DNA of 47,727 bases from Roseovarius pacificus. Its GTDB lineage: Bacteria > Pseudomonadota > Alphaproteobacteria > Rhodobacterales > Rhodobacteraceae. The stretch covers positions 1 through 47,727 of the forward strand of contig NZ_FRBR01000020.1 of assembly GCF_900142665.1 (NCBI RefSeq), in the 5' to 3' direction. Made by a program: the position numbers and the translations under genes. Below are positions 33,478 through 41,841 of the stretch, in pieces; position 1 is the first letter of the stretch, and each line of letters starts with the position of its first letter. Under the pieces are notes generated by a model, which saw only the letters and a program-made list of their open reading frames with translations, was not told where the DNA came from and made no database searches.

Positions 33478-33924
33478 TCAAAGCCCCTCGTCATAGCTGT
33501 GCGCGCATTCAACGTAGCGGTCCGCATGATCGAGGATGATGCTGTCGTTGCGCAAGTCCCAGGTCAGCGTTCCATAGCCGCCCTGCCCCCGGTCGATGAG
33601 CACCTGCACATCGTCGAGGATGTCGGTGTAGAACTGGCCGGTCAGATCGCGGAATGCCATACGGCGCTGCGCCATCCAGTCGGTGTCGCGAAACGGGTTC
33701 ATGCCGTCGGCGAAGGCGAAGGAGGGATCGGCCTGTTCGGTGGTGACGATACGGGTGGTCGTGCCATCGATGCCATTGGAGCGCAGATGCACGCCATTGC
33801 CGACGATGAGAATCAGGGCGGGCCTGTCCACCGGACCGTTCCAGTTGGGCAGGAAGGTTTTGCAAGCGCGCGCATGGGCGATTTGCGCCGCAACAGCGGT
33901 CGCAGAGAACTTGAGAATAGCCAT
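33478..33924 (-). CDS. hypothetical plasmid protein
   Basis: A 148-residue soluble protein, start ATG 33924, with no family I recognise. It contains a hydrophobic strand RPALILIVGNGVH, a middle FRDTDWMAQRRMAFRDLTGQF and an acidic end. It is followed one base later by the DUF6915-type gene and preceded by the ParB-like gene, all on the minus strand. Its reality is supported by the tight packing and by the absence of a better frame opposite, apart from a long shadow frame. Confidence 0.55.
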   Translation of the reverse strand: MAILKFSATAVAAQIAHARACKTFLPNWNGPVDRPALILIVGNGVHLRSNGIDGTTTRIVTTEQADPSFAFADGMNPFRDTDWMAQRRMAFRDLTGQFYTDILDDVQVLIDRGQGGYGTLTWDLRNDSIILDHADRYVECAHSYDEGL

Positions 33925-33996
33925 GGGGGTGTCTTTCTGTTCAGTTTGGAAGGGTCGACCCGCGCGGGAAATGCCTCGCGCGGGTCGCGTGATGGC

Positions 33997-35979
33997 TCAG
34001 GCCGCTTGCGCGACCTCGCTGTCAGGCTCCGGGGTGCCCGCAGTGGGTTCCGCCTCATCAAAGGCGAGACCGGCGGTCTGCATCATCGGGGGGCACCAGG
34101 CGGCGACAGCAGCCCGCTGCGCGTCCGTGAGCGTGGCGAAAGGCTCGGCGAAGAGCTTGTCGCAGAAGGCGACGATCTCCTTCTTACTCGACGAGGCCAG
34201 CGTCACCGCCTCCTGGGCCAGACCCAGTTCCTCGCCGAGGATTTTCAGGAGCCAGGCCTTCTTGAAGCGGTTGAAGAGCGCCGCGTTCGGCGTCCAATGG
34301 GCGCGAATATCGGGCATGATCTCGATCTCGAACGCATGCATCAGGCTGTCGCGCTGCCGGTCCCGCGCGAAGCAGGACTGCGTCGTGCTTGCCGTCGCAT
34401 AGGCGACGAGCTTGGCCTTTTTGCCTGCCTCCAGCGCGCGGAACGCCGTGAACTGATCGGCTGGGGACCGGGTGTCATCGAGCCACGAGAGGTCCAGCGC
34501 ATCATGCGCCGCCGCCACCTGCTCGAGCGAGGTTGCGTCGATATCGTCCATCTTGGCATGGCTGCGATATTCCTTGCGGGCATCGATCTTGATCGCCTGC
34601 GTGACGCTCATGCCGGTGCCCAGGACGTCGCTCACCAGCTTGAAGAGCGTCAGATCAAGCGTGGCCTCGGGATGCAGCGCCATCGCCGCGCCGAGCGCCA
34701 TCGCTCGCTCGGTTTTGAGGTCTTCAGCCAGCGAGGCCGGGTAGGTGATTTCGCCAGCGTCCGGGGCCTCCTCCCCGGTCGGGCTAGCCGAGGCGCCGCG
34801 CGCGCCCTCCTCTTTCACAGTGTCCTCCGGGCGCACGAGGCCCACATGGAGCGACACTTGCCCGTTCGACCAGGATGCGATCACGCCTGCACGGGCGAGG
34901 TCCTCGCCGCTATAGGCCTCCTGCAGGTCGCGGGATTCCTCTTCCAGTGCGTCCACGCAGTCGTAGAGAGCGTTGTAGGCGTCGTCATCGAGCTCCTCAT
35001 CTTCCATCTCGAGCTGCAGTTGCTCAAGCTCGGCGGTGATCTCATCGATGCGCTTCTGGGCGGCCTCGTCGGGCTCGATCGGGCCGGGATAGACGCGGCC
35101 ATAGTCCGCCATGGTCGCATAATCATAGCGGACCATCGCATCCGCCCAGGCAAAGCCCAGTTTTGCGCGGACCTCTTCGGCAGCGGCCCCGAGCTTCTCG
35201 AGCAGGATGGTCTCGACCAGCGCGGCGTCTTCCAGCACCGAATGCTCTTCCAGCAGATCGGCCGCGATCGCTCCGCCGCGGGCCTCATAGTCCTCGCGCA
35301 CGAAGGCCCCGATATCGTCGCTGACCTGCACGCCGCGGGACTTGAGCGCCTGGCGGACCGTATAGGCCTGCAGGTAGCTGTCTTCCTTGGTGAGCGCCTC
35401 GTAGACCTCGCGCTGCACCTCCTGGCTCGGGTGCTGGGCAAAGGCCTTCATCGTTTCGAGCGTGATCACCTTCGCCCGGGCCGCTGCGCGGATGTCGGGG
35501 TGGATCAGCCCGTAGCGCAACCGACCTTTCACGGCCGAAACTGTGGTGCCGAATGTCTTGGCGATGGTCTCAGGCGTCTGGCCGTCGACCTCCATCATCC
35601 GGGCGAAGGCCTCGAACTCGTCGATGGCATTCATCGGCGCTTGCGTGATGTTCTCGGCGAGCGACAGGGCCGTGGTGACGTCGCAATCCTCGGGCACGAT
35701 GCGGCACTCGACCTTGGTCTTCGCCGTGAAACCCTTGGCGGCCTTGTCCGCGGCCAGCTCCTTCAGCGCCGCATGGCGGCGGCCACCGGCGAGTACGGCG
35801 TATTTGCCGTCGAGCTTCTGCACGAGGAGCGGTTGGAGCAGGCCCAGCACAGCGATGCTGGCCTTCAGATGGGCGATGTTCTCGGGGTCATAGGTTTCCG
35901 GGGAATTGCTGCGCACATTGGCGGTATGCGGGACCAGATCGCCGATCGCGACGGTGAGAGGGGCAAAACTTGTGGTCAT
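33997..35979 (-). CDS. large accessory ParB-like protein
   Basis: A 660-residue protein. The ParB/Srx-type N-terminal domain (about 5-110) has the LKASIAVLGLLQPLLV and GGRRHAALKEL motifs; the HTH KorB-like part follows (about 135-200, ETIAKTFGTTVSAVKGRL). The long C terminus is helical and acidic, with no known domain. No ParA gene adjoins it, and the replicon has its own RepB at 41842, so this is not the main partition protein. ParB-like CTPase proteins of this size are common on rhodobacterial plasmids and may be regulators. The ATG is preceded by AAGGA. Confidence 0.8.
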   Translation of the reverse strand: MTTSFAPLTVAIGDLVPHTANVRSNSPETYDPENIAHLKASIAVLGLLQPLLVQKLDGKYAVLAGGRRHAALKELAADKAAKGFTAKTKVECRIVPEDCDVTTALSLAENITQAPMNAIDEFEAFARMMEVDGQTPETIAKTFGTTVSAVKGRLRYGLIHPDIRAAARAKVITLETMKAFAQHPSQEVQREVYEALTKEDSYLQAYTVRQALKSRGVQVSDDIGAFVREDYEARGGAIAADLLEEHSVLEDAALVETILLEKLGAAAEEVRAKLGFAWADAMVRYDYATMADYGRVYPGPIEPDEAAQKRIDEITAELEQLQLEMEDEELDDDAYNALYDCVDALEEESRDLQEAYSGEDLARAGVIASWSNGQVSLHVGLVRPEDTVKEEGARGASASPTGEEAPDAGEITYPASLAEDLKTERAMALGAAMALHPEATLDLTLFKLVSDVLGTGMSVTQAIKIDARKEYRSHAKMDDIDATSLEQVAAAHDALDLSWLDDTRSPADQFTAFRALEAGKKAKLVAYATASTTQSCFARDRQRDSLMHAFEIEIMPDIRAHWTPNAALFNRFKKAWLLKILGEELGLAQEAVTLASSSKKEIVAFCDKLFAEPFATLTDAQRAAVAAWCPPMMQTAGLAFDEAEPTAGTPEPDSEVAQAA

Positions 35980-36134
35980 GGGATATCCTTCCAGGTGGGT
36001 GAAGTGTGGTCCGCGCGCCCGCGCGTGACCAATCCCCGGCTTCGGGGATCACAACGACAGAAGACCCGCTTTGCCTTTTTGGGGCAGCGGGCCTTCATCG
36101 TCTGAGATGTCAGGGGGAGGCATCCCCTGCCCTT

Positions 36135-36524
36135 CTACCAATCGCGCGCCAGCATGATGGTCAGCACACGCATGGTGGTGACGGGATTGTCCGGGGTCTC
36201 GGCCCCGTAGCGGAAATCGGAATCCGCCTCATAGAGATCGATTTTCCAGAACACGGTTTCGCCCCGGATCTCGACCGCGCCGAAATCGTGCCATCCCTCA
36301 GGGTCATTTTCAGGCTCGAAGGTGTCGAACTCACCAGTGGCCTTCACCGCCTCGGCCATGAAGCCATCGCCGGCCTCCATGAGCGAGCGGGTCACATGCA
36401 TGCGGCCCTGGATGGGCTGCGCGGGCGGCACCCCGAGGCAGGCGAGCTTGCGGAACGCGTCGTTTTGCGCCGCGATCACACTCGGATCCGGACGGTCTGG
36501 CTGGGGTTGAACGGTCATGGACAT
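36135..36524 (-). CDS. DUF3768 protein
   Basis: A 129-residue protein, ATG 36524 after GGAG. The middle (LMEAGDGFMAEAVKATGEFDTFEPENDPEG, then HDFGAVEI and FWKIDLYE, ending TTMRVLTIMLA) fits the DUF3768 pattern, known from plasmids of this group. The function is unknown. It sits between the ArdC and ParB-like genes on the same strand, in the leading-region style block of establishment genes. Acidic composition may hint at a DNA mimic; that is speculation. Confidence 0.75.
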   Translation of the reverse strand: MSMTVQPQPDRPDPSVIAAQNDAFRKLACLGVPPAQPIQGRMHVTRSLMEAGDGFMAEAVKATGEFDTFEPENDPEGWHDFGAVEIRGETVFWKIDLYEADSDFRYGAETPDNPVTTMRVLTIMLARDW

Positions 36525-36593
36525 GGGGATCTCCTTTGAGAAGTTGAAACACCCTTCTCAAAGCCCTCTTTCCCTTTTGCCGACACAAATCCC

Positions 36594-37532
36594 TCATGCG
36601 GCCTGAGCGCCCTCCCCTGCCCTGCCCGCCTCCGACCGCGCGATCAGGTAATCACAAGCGCGCTGCGCATCGGCGGCGTGCTTGAAGATTGCATTCTTGT
36701 CCGAGCGCAGGACCCGTAGCCAGTTGTAGAGGTAGGCCGCGTTCATCTCGAGCGTATGCGCCGTGAAGCCGAGCGTCTGACCCAGAAACACCGAGGTCAG
36801 TTCCGCGACGATCTCCTCGCGCGCATATGACGTGTTGCCAAACTTCGAGAGCCCGAAATCGCGGTTCAGCCGATGCCGGGCTTTCGTGGCATGGGCCAAC
36901 TCATGGGCCCAGACCCCGTAGAAGTTCCGCGGGTTCTCAAACCGCGTGATGGAGGGCATGAAGACCTTGTCCACGGGTGGCAGGTAGTAGGCTTCCGTTC
37001 CCGTGAAGACCGTCGTGATGTCGATGGCCTCGAAAAACGCCTGCATATGCGGGATGGGCTCGGCCGGCGGATGTTCGGGCGCTGGCTCGGGGTCCGGATA
37101 GAAGCTCTCTGGCAGGCCCTCGATCTGGCAGGCATTGAAGACGCGGTAGGACTTCTGGAAGCGGAAGACGCGGGCCTCCTCGGGGCGATCATCGCTCTCC
37201 TCGTGGTCATCCTCGCCGCCGGCGTCTTTCCGGCTTTGGCCGTAATAAACGACGACAGAGGATTTTTCGCCCTTGCGCACCTTTGCATCCAGGGCATTGG
37301 CCTGTGGCAGCGTCATCCAGAAGGGCGAGCTGTGGCCCGCCATCACGGTACGCATCGTCAGCAGGAAGTTGTTGACCCCCTGGTAGGGCTCACCCCCCAC
37401 GCGCAGGGGGCGCGAGCTGCCGCCTGCCGTCCATGGCTTGCGCCACGGCAGGACGCCGCGCTCGATGATGCGGATGATTTCGTTGGTGATGACCTCGGAG
37501 GCATCGAATTTGGGCGTGCGGGATCGTGCCAT
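36594..37532 (-). CDS. ardC: ArdC-type antirestriction protein
   Basis: A 312-residue protein. The N-terminal DUF1738/ArdC domain (VITNEIIRIIERGVLPWRKPW to NFLLTM) binds single-stranded DNA in known members. The C-terminal zincin-like metallopeptidase has HExxH as HELAH within WAHELAHATKARHRL, with a downstream E in EEIVAELTSVFL. ArdC protects entering plasmid DNA against restriction. Here it may also shield the plasmid when transferring into defended recipients, notable next to its own defence cargo. Both domains are intact. Confidence 0.85.
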   Translation of the reverse strand: MARSRTPKFDASEVITNEIIRIIERGVLPWRKPWTAGGSSRPLRVGGEPYQGVNNFLLTMRTVMAGHSSPFWMTLPQANALDAKVRKGEKSSVVVYYGQSRKDAGGEDDHEESDDRPEEARVFRFQKSYRVFNACQIEGLPESFYPDPEPAPEHPPAEPIPHMQAFFEAIDITTVFTGTEAYYLPPVDKVFMPSITRFENPRNFYGVWAHELAHATKARHRLNRDFGLSKFGNTSYAREEIVAELTSVFLGQTLGFTAHTLEMNAAYLYNWLRVLRSDKNAIFKHAADAQRACDYLIARSEAGRAGEGAQAA

Positions 37533-37571
37533 GGTTGGCGTCCTTTCTTGTGTTGGTGAGAAGATTGGGGG

Positions 37572-38042
37572 TCAGGTTGACTGACGGGGCCGCGGATCAT
37601 TGGCGATCTTCGCGCCAAGCTCTTCGACCATGTCGATGTAGGTGGTCAGTGAAACGGACCTACCGGCACCTGAAAGGTCAGGGTCGACCGAACCGCCCCG
37701 CGCCACCCGCGGCAGGTTCGCGAAAGCGATGACATCGGTGACGGGTCGGATATCGATGAACGGGGTCCCTCGTGCGACCGCAAGAGCGGCCAAGGGAAAT
37801 CGTTCGATCGGCGCGAAAGTCGACACTGTGGTCCAGCCGAGATGGAGGAACGTCCCACCCTCCCCGCAGATCACATGCGCGTTTGGCAATAACGCCGCCT
37901 GCTTCAGATGGCCGAGATCACGCATGACGGTCTCGCTTTCGAGCCGCTTCGCCAGCCCCATCTGGCCAGTTCGGCGCAGTTCTCTATGCCGCCACCATGA
38001 GGCTGCGGTTGCGCGGAGCACGCGCAAGACACCTGATTGCAT
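37572..38042 (-). CDS. hypothetical plasmid protein
   Basis: A 156-residue protein with no family I recognise. ATG 38042 is chosen because GAAGGG lies about seven bases upstream; ATG 38057 is an alternative. The start is basic (RATAASWWRHRELRRTG), the middle is mildly hydrophobic (HVICGEGGTFLHLGW, PLAALAVARGTPFIDIRPVTDVIAFAN). It has no signal peptide. It lies just before ardC on the same strand and may be part of the same establishment block. Confidence 0.5.
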   Translation of the reverse strand: MQSGVLRVLRATAASWWRHRELRRTGQMGLAKRLESETVMRDLGHLKQAALLPNAHVICGEGGTFLHLGWTTVSTFAPIERFPLAALAVARGTPFIDIRPVTDVIAFANLPRVARGGSVDPDLSGAGRSVSLTTYIDMVEELGAKIANDPRPRQST

Positions 38043-38057
38043 GGGAATGCCCTTCAT

Positions 38058-38445
38058 CCGGAACGGCAGACCGGAACCCGGCCCGGACCCATCTGAGGGA
38101 CCCCAAAGGCCCTCATCCGTCAGTCACAAAACCCGAAGGACACTTTAACTTTCCAACCGCCAACTGCACCTAGGCAACTGCCAAGGGTCCGACACCACCG
38201 CGGGTCCCAGTGACCTCATGCAGTAAGTGCCGGTTGGGGTCCAAGATCGGCAAGCCATATCGGCAACTCTGGCCCGGCCGCGGCAGTCTTTGGCATATTA
38301 TCAATAACTTATCTGATATTCTCGATCGGCAACAATACGCGCCCACTGCGACCTTTCAGGCCCAAAAATCCGGATATCCGACGTTCAGAGCAATACAGCG
38401 TTACGGATTAGCTTGGGAAACGAAGGCGCAGCACCCCCTGACAAC
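38058..38445. other. 390-bp non-coding spacer
   Basis: No credible gene on either strand. It becomes AT-rich from about 38293, leading into the Xre-RES promoter. Short motifs repeat loosely (GGCAACT-like at three or four places from 38173 to 38265, and GATCGGCAA at 38246 and 38324), but I see no ordered array. It probably carries promoters for the divergent units on each side. Confidence 0.4.
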
Positions 38446-38474
38446 TTGAATTTCAGCGATATTGCCGCTATATA
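38446..38474 (+). promoter_or_regulatory. promoter of the Xre-RES pair
   Basis: TTGAAT (38446-38451), 17 bases, TATATA (38469-38474): good sigma-70-type spacing with AT-rich surroundings. It lies 30 bases before the antitoxin ATG at 38504. Xre-family antitoxins usually repress their own promoter, so an operator probably overlaps it. Confidence 0.55.
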
Positions 38475-38503
38475 ACGTCAGTATCACTGTAGGAATACAA
38501 GTC

Positions 38504-38854
38504 ATGCACATTACGAACTTCGCTGAAGCTGGTCAGTTCGAACCGCGCAAGATCGCCGCAGCCTTGCGCACTTCGGCTGAGGAAATCGCATTGACAGTCG
38601 GTTTGGGCAAGGACGCGTTACAGAGGCGAGCCCGCATCGGCTCTGACAAGACGCAGCGCCGCTTGCGCGAACTGGTAGAGGTGCTGAACAAAGTCGAACC
38701 CCGCTTCGGCTCGGAACTGATGGCCTATGCATGGTACCGGTCAGAGCCCCTGCCCGGCTTTGATGGCCGGACAGCCATGCAGCTGGTGCAGGAAGGCAAA
38801 GCGCAGCAAGTTCTGGAATACATCGATGCGGTCGATGCGGGCGTGTTTGCCTGA
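38504..38854 (+). CDS. Xre/MbcA/ParS-type antitoxin
   Basis: A 116-residue antitoxin. The N-terminal HTH region (about 15-70) contains TSAEEIALTVGLGKDALQRRARI. The C-terminal toxin-binding domain (DUF2384-like) has VLNKVEPRFGSELMAYAWYRSEPLPGFDGRTAMQLVQEGKAQQVLEYID, which is highly typical. ATG 38504 is used although the frame is open to 38462. The stop shares one base with the toxin start (TGATG). It binds and neutralises the RES toxin and probably represses the pair. Confidence 0.88.
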   Translation: MHITNFAEAGQFEPRKIAAALRTSAEEIALTVGLGKDALQRRARIGSDKTQRRLRELVEVLNKVEPRFGSELMAYAWYRSEPLPGFDGRTAMQLVQEGKAQQVLEYIDAVDAGVFA

Positions 38855-39366
38855 TGCCTCTGAAAGATGGACGTTACACAGGGCCACTCTATCGGGCCCT
38901 GAACCCGGTCTATGCGCGTGAACCTCTTTCCGGACGAGGCGCTGAACTCTATGGAGGGCGCCTTAACGCTAAGGGTACCCCTGCCCTCTACACCTCGCTC
39001 GATCCCACGACCGCGCTTCGTGAAGCCAACCAGGTCGGCAGCCTGCAACCCACGATCCTGGTGTCCTACACGGCCGACCTTGGGCCTATTTTCGACACGC
39101 GCGATCAGGGCGGGCTTGAACGGTATGGCACCTCAACGACGATGCTTGCCGACCCTGCATGGCGCATGAAGATGCTCGATGGCCAACCTGTGCCGACACA
39201 GGATTTAGCAAGCGCCCTCATTGCGGATGGGTTTGCAGGGCTTCTGATCCAGAGTTTTGCGAAGGGCGCGTCGTCATCGGACTTCAACATCGTCCTGTGG
39301 GCCTGGACTGACAATTTAGGTTCTTTAGAAGTTGTGGATGACGAAGAGCGGCTGTCACGAATGTGA
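38854..39366 (+). CDS. RES-domain toxin
   Basis: A 170-residue RES protein. Conserved stretches are visible: YRALNP with its Arg near residue 13, GGRLNAKGTPALYTSLDP with the Tyr, and ALREA with the Glu. These R, Y and E residues line the active site of RES toxins, which degrade NAD+ or transfer ADP-ribose. The gene looks complete and is coupled to its antitoxin by a one-base overlap. The pair stabilises the plasmid or acts in phage defence by NAD depletion. Confidence 0.88.
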   Translation: MPLKDGRYTGPLYRALNPVYAREPLSGRGAELYGGRLNAKGTPALYTSLDPTTALREANQVGSLQPTILVSYTADLGPIFDTRDQGGLERYGTSTTMLADPAWRMKMLDGQPVPTQDLASALIADGFAGLLIQSFAKGASSSDFNIVLWAWTDNLGSLEVVDDEERLSRM

Positions 39367-39504
39367 GTTGTGAGACTTGGTGCCGGATCTGTCCAAAACG
39401 GTGGACATCGGTCGGTCTGAGAAAACCGGAATGACCAAAAGGATTCGCCCAAGTCGTTTCTTTGGCTCGGTGGTTATGAAGCATCTGGAGAGACCGCTCG
39501 AGCA

Positions 39505-40297
39505 TTGCCAAGTTGTTTGCGTTTGCCGAGGCCGGTAGAGGTCCCGCATGCTGATCTCATCATCCATGCCGCGCCTGAAGGGCTATCGATGAGATGCATC
39601 GCAAGGGCACCCTGCCCCACATCCGTCGAATTCCTGACTTGGGTCCATAAGAGCTTCTACGACGAGATGCCTGACGAGTTTCGGGTCATCGAACATCCCG
39701 ACGGCACACAGGAGCCCATTGTTCCGGGACAGGTCAGCGCCAGGACGAAGATCGAGAAGTCGCGATCGCGTCCGCACATCACCGGCTGAACTACATCCAC
39801 CCTTTCCCGGACGGCAACGGGCGCGTCAGCAGACTGATGTCTCATGCCATGGCCCTCACAGCCGGGATCAGCGCCCATGGCTTTGGTCGGTATCGCGTGG
39901 ACTGGCCCGCGGGTTGACGGGTCGGGGCGAGTACAAACGGATGATGGATCTGGCCAACAGTCCTCGCCGCGGAGACCGCGAGGAACGGGGGAACCTGTCA
40001 GAAGCGGCACTGAAGACGTTCAGTGAATGGTTTCTTAAGGTAACGCTCGACCAGATCACCTTCTCAAAAAGACTGTTCAAGCTCGGCGGATTGGACCAGC
40101 GATATCGTCGTCTTGTTGCAGATACCATCGATGACAAACGTGCGCCGGACCTGATCTTGGCGGTTCTTCGGCATTGCGCACTGGACCGAGGCGATGCGCA
40201 GATCGTGCTGAAGACGCCTGTTCGGTTGGCGTTTCCATTGGATTATCGAGAACGGCTCTTTCCAAACCTTTTTGGTGATGGTGACCTGCCCGCGTGA
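39505..40297 (+). pseudogene. frameshifted fic (Fic/AMPylase) gene
   Basis: The Fic motif HPFPDGNGR (about 39800-39826) is intact, followed by SRLMSHAMALTAGISAHG. But the protein is split. FYDEMPDEFRVIEHPDGTQEPIVPG lies in one frame (to about 39735), the Fic motif in a second, and SVSRGLARGLTGRGEYKRMMDLANSP to the C terminus in a third. The first break also lacks about 30 residues compared with the family; the second looks like one missing base near 39881-39886. The N-terminal portion is missing or unrecognisable. Intact Fic enzymes add AMP to target proteins; this one should be dead. Confidence 0.8.
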
Positions 40298-40364
40298 GTG
40301 GCAATGGAAGCATCCGGTTTGTGGACATGTCCGCGAGCGTACCCTCTGACCATGTTGGATAGAA

Positions 40365-40380
40365 GTTCACAGCTGTGAAC
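40365..40380. promoter_or_regulatory. parS: parS centromere-like site 1
   Basis: Perfect 16-bp palindrome GTTCACAGCTGTGAAC, which fits the GTTNNNNGCNNNNAAC pattern known for repABC centromeres. It is the outer of two identical copies beyond repC. RepB is expected to bind here and RepA to segregate the plasmid. Confidence 0.85.
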
Positions 40381-40409
40381 CATCCCGAGCTATCCTAATT
40401 TTCTGCCGA

Positions 40410-40425
40410 GTTCACAGCTGTGAAC
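40410..40425. promoter_or_regulatory. parS: parS centromere-like site 2
   Basis: Second identical copy of GTTCACAGCTGTGAAC, 45 bases from the first (start to start) and four bases beyond the repC stop. Two sites downstream of repC is a known repABC arrangement. Confidence 0.85.
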
Positions 40426-40428
40426 TCA

Positions 40429-41676
40429 TCATGCAGCATCCCGCCGCATCAAGGCCATGATCATCGGACCACAGGAGAACTCCCCAATTGCCGCCTTTGA
40501 AGATAAGGTTCTCAGGTAGCCTCCAGGTGATCGGATATCTGCAAACCGTTCAAGCATTGCAACAATGACAACAGACGCTTCTTCGGGTCCCATATAGCGT
40601 TTCGCTTCGTCCCAGGCCGAAGGCGAAATACCCATCATCGGTCTGACCGTGTCAGCCACCCGGACCAGATCGTGCCAATGGCGCACAGGATGCTCGGAAT
40701 ATGCTTTGAATTCCTGACAAGAGGCTAGGACTAGTCCAAGCGGTATGTTTGGCATCAGTTGATCGTCAGTATTTGAGGCTGAGTTAGCCTCATGTTCAGA
40801 ACACAGAGGGCCATCGGCGACTTCTCGGTCTTCACGTCCAACGCCTCCGCCCCGTGCTTTTTCCAAGCAAGGTTCAAGATCATAAGAGTCTTTATTTGAA
40901 TTATGATAGTGCTGCTCAAAAACAGCATCATTGGTGCTCATATTTTCTGTTTCATAGCCATCCAGAAGGTTTCGAGCGTGATCTAAGGCCGACCCCAAGG
41001 CATCTTCGATGCGCCTAAGGTCTTCCATTTCTAGTTTTCTGCGAAGATCTCGGGCTGTCAGGGCCGCAAGATCAGAAAATTGGTCCCAGACGCCCTGATC
41101 TGGACGAAGTGCGCGCCCATACTCCACCAGCCCCGCGAGGTCACGCCGCATGAGGCTGACAGTGGAACGTAGGCGCTTGTAACGCTCCTCTGCGGCCCGC
41201 ACGGCCTCAGCGGCCTCACAGACCTCCTGGAAGCGTCGAACAAGCGGAGAGAGGTCGAACCCGAACGCAACCTTTTCGTCACCGTAGCGGCGGGCATAGC
41301 GCTTCCCATTGGGGCTATCGCGCCGGACGACAAAGCCAGTCTGGACAAGGTTGGAGAGGTGGCGCCGCATCGTCGAGCAGGGCATCCCGTTCAGGCGCTC
41401 GCAAATCGCCTTGTTGGACGGATGTACAATCAACTCGCAGTCGTTGCCTCCGAGAATCGTCGCTTGGTGAAAGCTGACCAGTGCCTGAAGCACCGTTAAA
41501 TCTCGATCTGACAAGCCGAACGCGACTCGAGCGGCAGCGAGCTCCCTCAGAACCTCCCACTTGTTGGTGCCGGCTGGGGGCAGATCTTCTTGAGCTGCTG
41601 CCTGGTGCTTCAGAATGGCAGCATCTATCGTTCGCCGAAACGGCGTTACGGGCGTGTAGTCCATTTTATCATTCAC
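40429..41676 (-). CDS. repC: RepC replication initiator
   Basis: A 415-residue RepC. The N-terminal half is a winged-helix region (LSDRDLTVLQALVSFH, PSNKAICERLNGMPCSTMRRHLSNLVQTGFV) followed by the family's RYGDEKVAFGFDLSPLVRRF. A central helical part and a C-terminal LVRVADTVRPMMGISPSAWDEAKRYMGPEEASVV complete the pattern. RepC initiates replication from an origin inside its own gene. The start is GTG 41676 or ATG 41664. The 165-base gap to repB is the normal place of the inhibitory antisense RNA. The low-GC stretch inside the gene at 40871-40960 is the likely origin. Confidence 0.92.
   Translation of the reverse strand: MNDKMDYTPVTPFRRTIDAAILKHQAAAQEDLPPAGTNKWEVLRELAAARVAFGLSDRDLTVLQALVSFHQATILGGNDCELIVHPSNKAICERLNGMPCSTMRRHLSNLVQTGFVVRRDSPNGKRYARRYGDEKVAFGFDLSPLVRRFQEVCEAAEAVRAAEERYKRLRSTVSLMRRDLAGLVEYGRALRPDQGVWDQFSDLAALTARDLRRKLEMEDLRRIEDALGSALDHARNLLDGYETENMSTNDAVFEQHYHNSNKDSYDLEPCLEKARGGGVGREDREVADGPLCSEHEANSASNTDDQLMPNIPLGLVLASCQEFKAYSEHPVRHWHDLVRVADTVRPMMGISPSAWDEAKRYMGPEEASVVIVAMLERFADIRSPGGYLRTLSSKAAIGEFSCGPMIMALMRRDAA
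40871..40960. other. AT-rich tract within repC, probable oriV
   Basis: About 90 bases rich in A and T (with ATAAGAGTCTTTATTTGAAT and ATATTTTCTGTTTCAT) in an otherwise GC-rich gene. In studied repABC plasmids the origin lies in such a tract in the middle of repC. The position fits; the function is inferred. Confidence 0.5.
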
Positions 41677-41739
41677 GAAGACAAAAATTTCCCGGCCCGC
41701 GAATCACTTTGGACTTGCGGAAAATGGCTCCGGACACTA

Positions 41740-41800
41740 CCTTGAAGGTGCTAGAAACAAGTTAGGGTCTCGTAGAGTAGTCGCTTTGCGGGACCTTTTC
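41740..41800 (+). ncRNA. probable counter-transcribed RNA (ctRNA) in repB-repC gap
   Basis: repABC plasmids carry a short antisense RNA between repB and repC that lowers repC expression. Here a TTGGAC box (41709-41714) with a weak -10 near 41732-41740 and a terminator at 41766-41799 on the plus strand would give an RNA of about 55-60 bases opposite to the repC leader. The 5' end is approximate and the -10 is poor; position and terminator are the main support. Confidence 0.5.
41766..41799 (+). terminator. terminator of the ctRNA
   Basis: GGTCTCG (41766-41772) pairs with CGGGACC (41789-41795), one G-U pair, then TTTTCTTTTG. It faces opposite to repABC, as expected for the antisense RNA. In the sense direction the same stem lies in the repC leader. 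Confidence 0.65.
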
Positions 41801-41841
41801 TTTTGCCTTTTCGTGCCTCCTTCGTTGGTTTCTGCTCTTCC

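Noticed and set aside
33499..36105. 868-codon plus-strand open frame
   Set aside because: It is the reverse of the ParB-like and neighbouring genes. Its product is histidine/arginine/glycine-rich with no domain, while the minus frame has clear ParB motifs and ribosome sites.
39367..39504. Insertion-sequence remnant near the broken fic gene
   Set aside because: A GTCC/GGAC short palindrome is present, but no transposase fragment, terminal repeats or target duplication can be seen.
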